This document shows, piece after piece, positions 63,794-64,000 of a stretch of DNA of 64,000 nucleotides. Position 1 is the stretch's first letter. Each line of letters begins with the position of its first letter. Source of the DNA: a virus. Under the pieces are notes generated by a model that made no database searches, was not told the DNA's origin, and worked only from the letters and a program-made list of their open reading frames with translations. Location: positions 21,184-85,183 of IMG/VR virus record IMGVR_UViG_3300045044_000056. One strand, 5' to 3'. Both the position numbers and the translations under genes were made by a program.

Positions 63794-64000
63794 TCAAGCA
63801 GGTGATAGGCCAAGGTCCCAAACCTTTTGCTGCGTCTCGGCGAGCGAGCGCTTGCCCTCGTTGTAGTCGCGCCAGATCGCCTCTACGTCAGCCTTGTCGA
63901 TCTTTGCGAACAGGTCCCGCTTGGCTTGCCAGGCGATGGCCTGCAATTGCTGCGGGACGATCCCCAGCTCGTGCGCGGCCTCGCGGTAAGAGATCGGAAG
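63794..64000 (-). CDS. Partial hypothetical protein (N-terminus off window)
   Basis: The frame is open from the right edge to TGA at 63794-63796, giving at least 68 residues. It reads SYREAAHELGIVPQQLQAIAWQAKRDLFAKIDKADVEAIWRDYNEGKRS, an HTH-like pattern that I associate loosely with DUF7178 phage proteins. It continues a leftward operon that may bring terminase and portal genes beyond the window. Confidence 0.5.
   Translation of the reverse strand, partial: LPISYREAAHELGIVPQQLQAIAWQAKRDLFAKIDKADVEAIWRDYNEGKRSLAETQQKVWDLGLSPA

Overview
The window reads as most of a temperate tailed phage genome (or a prophage cut away from its ends) from a GC-rich alphaproteobacterium. A Rhizobiales host such as a Bradyrhizobium relative is my best guess. 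It rests on base composition, on small secreted ORFs of a rhizobial style and on protein-family impressions, not on any marker gene. The tail genes have a P2-like contractile (myovirus) layout: sheath, tube, tape measure and proteins of the U, X, D, V, W, J and I types. No rRNA, tRNA or CRISPR array was found. Both window ends cut through a gene.

Layout. (1) 1-3657, minus strand: early/replication genes: a DnaA domain IV-only protein, a VRR-NUC nuclease, an MT-A70 adenine methyltransferase, a nuclease-like protein and a Cro/YdaS-type regulator. (2) 3710-10803, plus strand: a CI-like repressor that seems to lack the S24 catalytic pair, a YqaJ-type exonuclease with a RecT annealing protein, small hypothetical genes (one broken by an in-frame UGA), an excisionase-like protein and a tyrosine integrase, followed by a candidate attP. 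(3) 11063-13107: a lysogeny/cargo region with a tiny ribbon-helix-helix gene and three secreted or extracellular-type proteins under repeated operator pairs. (4) 13132-14542: an IS110-C-terminal-like protein whose 3' end runs straight into an array of 10-bp repeats separated by 8-nt unique spacers. (5) 14529-17793 minus: small accessory genes. (6) 18304-21949 minus: lysis region (holin, membrane proteins, peptidoglycan-binding protein, cysteine-peptidase-like protein, endolysin). (7) 21949-57590 minus: fibres, tail, baseplate, connectors, capsid and protease/scaffold. (8) 57851-63646 plus: many very small genes, several separated by hairpin cassettes with conserved outer and variable inner stems, including a TGT/DpdA-like enzyme. 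(9) 63643-64000 minus: two small genes, the last one partial. Portal and terminase are not in the window.

How it fits together. Lysogeny control seems to use at least three operator families, each recognised here by recurrence: TTCAAG-N5-CTTGAA (near the cro/CI genes, the recombination operon, xis/int and the 17.8-kb divergent promoters), a tandem ATACKCRTAT pair (three copies in front of cargo or regulator genes), and AGGGCA-N3-TGCCCT (in the late small-gene island, next to an HTH gene). Structural genes are densely packed, mostly with ATGA or TGATG overlaps, and are broken by minus-strand terminators after the FkbM gene, the sheath gene and the capsid gene.

The best candidates for something undescribed are the 18-bp-period hypervariable array with its adjoining transposase-like gene (13.1-14.5 kb), the hairpin-punctuated mini-gene island (59.3-62.8 kb) and the distributed operator systems. 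All function statements come from reading the sequence and remembered family signatures. No search was run.
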